43,546 bases of DNA, taken from NCBI RefSeq assembly GCF_000238595.1, contig NZ_AGTS01000033.1:1-43546 (forward strand), written 5' to 3'. Shown here one piece after another: positions 42,586 to 43,546 of this stretch (position 1 is its first letter; every line of letters starts with the position of its first letter). A program made the position numbers and the translations under genes. This stretch comes from Acidovorax sp. NO-1 (GTDB lineage: Bacteria > Pseudomonadota > Gammaproteobacteria > Burkholderiales > Burkholderiaceae_C). The notes below the pieces were generated by a model. The model worked only from the letters and a program-made list of their open reading frames with translations. It searched no databases and was not told the DNA's origin.

Positions 42586-43455
42586 TTGAAGCACCGCCTA
42601 AATCTCACCCGCTTGGCCGAACTTGACAGGCAGTTTTGCGATTTCGCGAAGCTGCAGCCAACTACCGCGCCCAGGTGCGGCTGGACAAAGACGATCCGAT
42701 TGGCGCTGGGCATGAGTTCTCAAGCACTGGGAGAGCGTTTGGGAGTGACAGCTCAGGGGGCCCGTAAACTGGAGCAGGCCGAGGCGAACGGGAACATCAC
42801 GCTGAACACCCTTGCGCGCCTGGCCCATGGACTGGATTGCGAAGTGCGCTATGTATTTGTTCCGCGAACCAGTTTGGTGGAACAGGTACTCAGGCGCAAC
42901 CTCGAAGACCTACAGCGCATGGCCAGCATCGTCCAAGACATGCTCTTTTTGTCGCGAGCGGATTGCGGTGCATTGGCGCGCAGGGTCGCTGTGGGAAGTC
43001 TTGCTGCAATTGCCTCGGACGTGGCCGAGTTTCATGAGGACGCAATGGAAGCAGCCGGTCTGGCGCTCAAAATCGTTGGTGACGGGGCTGGTGAGTTCGA
43101 TGTTGGGCTCCTGAACCGAGCGCTATCCAACCTGGTGAGCAATGCCACCCGATTCGCGGACCGTGGAACTGCTGTGGAAATTTACATTGCCCTGTCGGAT
43201 GAAGAGGCACGCCTGACGGTGGTCAATCGTGGCATCGCCATAGACCCCAAGCACGTGCCCCATATTTTTGATCGTTTTTACCGCGCAGACATCGCCAGAG
43301 CGGGCTCGGTACAGAACCACGGGCTTGGCCTGGCGATTGTCGCGGCCATCGCGCGCATGCATGGCGGGCAGGTATTTGCCCGCTCTGAGAACGGTTTGAC
43401 ATCGGTGGGCTTGACGCTCAAACGCCACATGCAAACCGACATGGAGGACAGCTGA
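42586..43455 (+). CDS. Chimera: MobA-type DNA-binding domain fused to histidine-kinase catalytic domain
   Basis: Residues 1 to about 102 match 'mobile mystery protein A': 'RCGWTKTIRLALGMSSQALGERLGVTAQGARKLEQAEANG' and 'LDCEVRYVFVPRTSLVEQVL'. From about residue 104 the protein reads as a CopS/CusS-type sensor kinase: 'LEDLQRMASIVQDMLFLSRAD', N box 'LSNLVSNATRFADRG', G1-like 'NRGIAIDPKHVPHIFDRFYRAD' and G2 'HGLGLAIVAAIARMHGGQ'. The kinase part begins just after where the phosphoacceptor-His helix should be, so the sensor and H box are missing. The usual MobA partner (a Fic protein) is not downstream. The start is TTG at 42586 with no ribosome site of its own; it overlaps the stop of a 7-codon frame that follows AAGGAGG. 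Confidence 0.8.
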   Translation: MKHRLNLTRLAELDRQFCDFAKLQPTTAPRCGWTKTIRLALGMSSQALGERLGVTAQGARKLEQAEANGNITLNTLARLAHGLDCEVRYVFVPRTSLVEQVLRRNLEDLQRMASIVQDMLFLSRADCGALARRVAVGSLAAIASDVAEFHEDAMEAAGLALKIVGDGAGEFDVGLLNRALSNLVSNATRFADRGTAVEIYIALSDEEARLTVVNRGIAIDPKHVPHIFDRFYRADIARAGSVQNHGLGLAIVAAIARMHGGQVFARSENGLTSVGLTLKRHMQTDMEDS

Positions 43456-43457
43456 CC

Positions 43458-43546
43458 ATGGAGCGAGCCCATGTGCCGCGATGGCAAGACCCTACAAGCC
43501 AGCGAAGCGCTGGTGAAGCCCGAAACAGGGTTGTAGCACCTTCGGC
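43458..43546 (+). CDS. Possible partial open frame at the window end
   Basis: An ATG two bases after the chimera's stop opens a frame that runs off the window (29 codons, 'MERAHVPRWQDPTSQRSAGE...'). It has no recognised family. The same stretch contains a palindrome CCAGCG...CGCTGG and CTACAA...TTGTAG arms (about 43492-43536), so it may be non-coding. Confidence 0.2.
   Translation, partial: MERAHVPRWQDPTSQRSAGEARNRVVAPS

Overview
The window is high-GC DNA from a betaproteobacterium, most likely Comamonadaceae and close to Acidovorax. The evidence is the gene content (polA next to homoserine kinase thrB, a BPSS1780-type membrane protein, a Tat-exported PhoX) and several copies of a short dispersed repeat that I recognise from that family (clear at 2991-3057, 14402-14470 and 27679-27746). 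No 16S gene is present, so the genus is an inference.

Positions 1-34121 look like ordinary chromosome. In order they hold: the 3' part of a multi-PAS diguanylate cyclase; an SDR/NDUFA9-like reductase; a minus-strand trio of yghU, a second GST and a flavodoxin-like gene; a PEP mutase/isocitrate-lyase-family gene overlapping a NIPSNAP gene; polA; a secreted protein and a beta-lactamase-fold serine hydrolase; a small secreted protein and thrB; a membrane protein overlapping a FecR-like protein; and phoX behind what looks like a Pho-box array. Further right come uvrD with a P-loop kinase gene, guaC, an arylformamidase-like hydrolase and a beta-hydroxyacid dehydrogenase.

The most striking chromosomal block is 16959-25911. 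Nine genes run on the minus strand with overlaps or gaps of about 80 bases. They encode a small secreted repeat protein, a 1196-residue cysteine-free secreted protein built from Gly-Asn/Ala-Asn-Ser repeats, a 152-residue secreted protein, a CsgG/HfaB-like outer-membrane lipoprotein, a Sel1-repeat protein, a third small repeat protein, a lipoprotein, an OmpA-type peptidoglycan-binding protein and a zinc-ribbon membrane protein. I read this as a CsgG-dependent surface fibre or adhesin system, comparable in plan to curli and to the Caulobacter HfaABD holdfast anchor, with an unusual giant beta-solenoid-like subunit.

From tRNA-Lys(CTT) at 34125 to the window end lies a mobile island. It begins with a tyrosine integrase, followed by a small DNA-binding protein, an archaeo-eukaryotic-type primase candidate, a helicase with four cysteines between the Walker motifs, and a lone terminase small subunit, with no other phage structural genes in view. 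That is the layout of a phage satellite. Beyond it are a 5'-truncated umuC, a HAD-domain protein, an XRE regulator and a divergent partner whose promoters share a palindromic operator, and a chimeric gene joining a MobA-type ('mobile mystery protein A') DNA-binding domain to the catalytic half of a CopS/CusS-like histidine kinase. The right end of the island is not visible.
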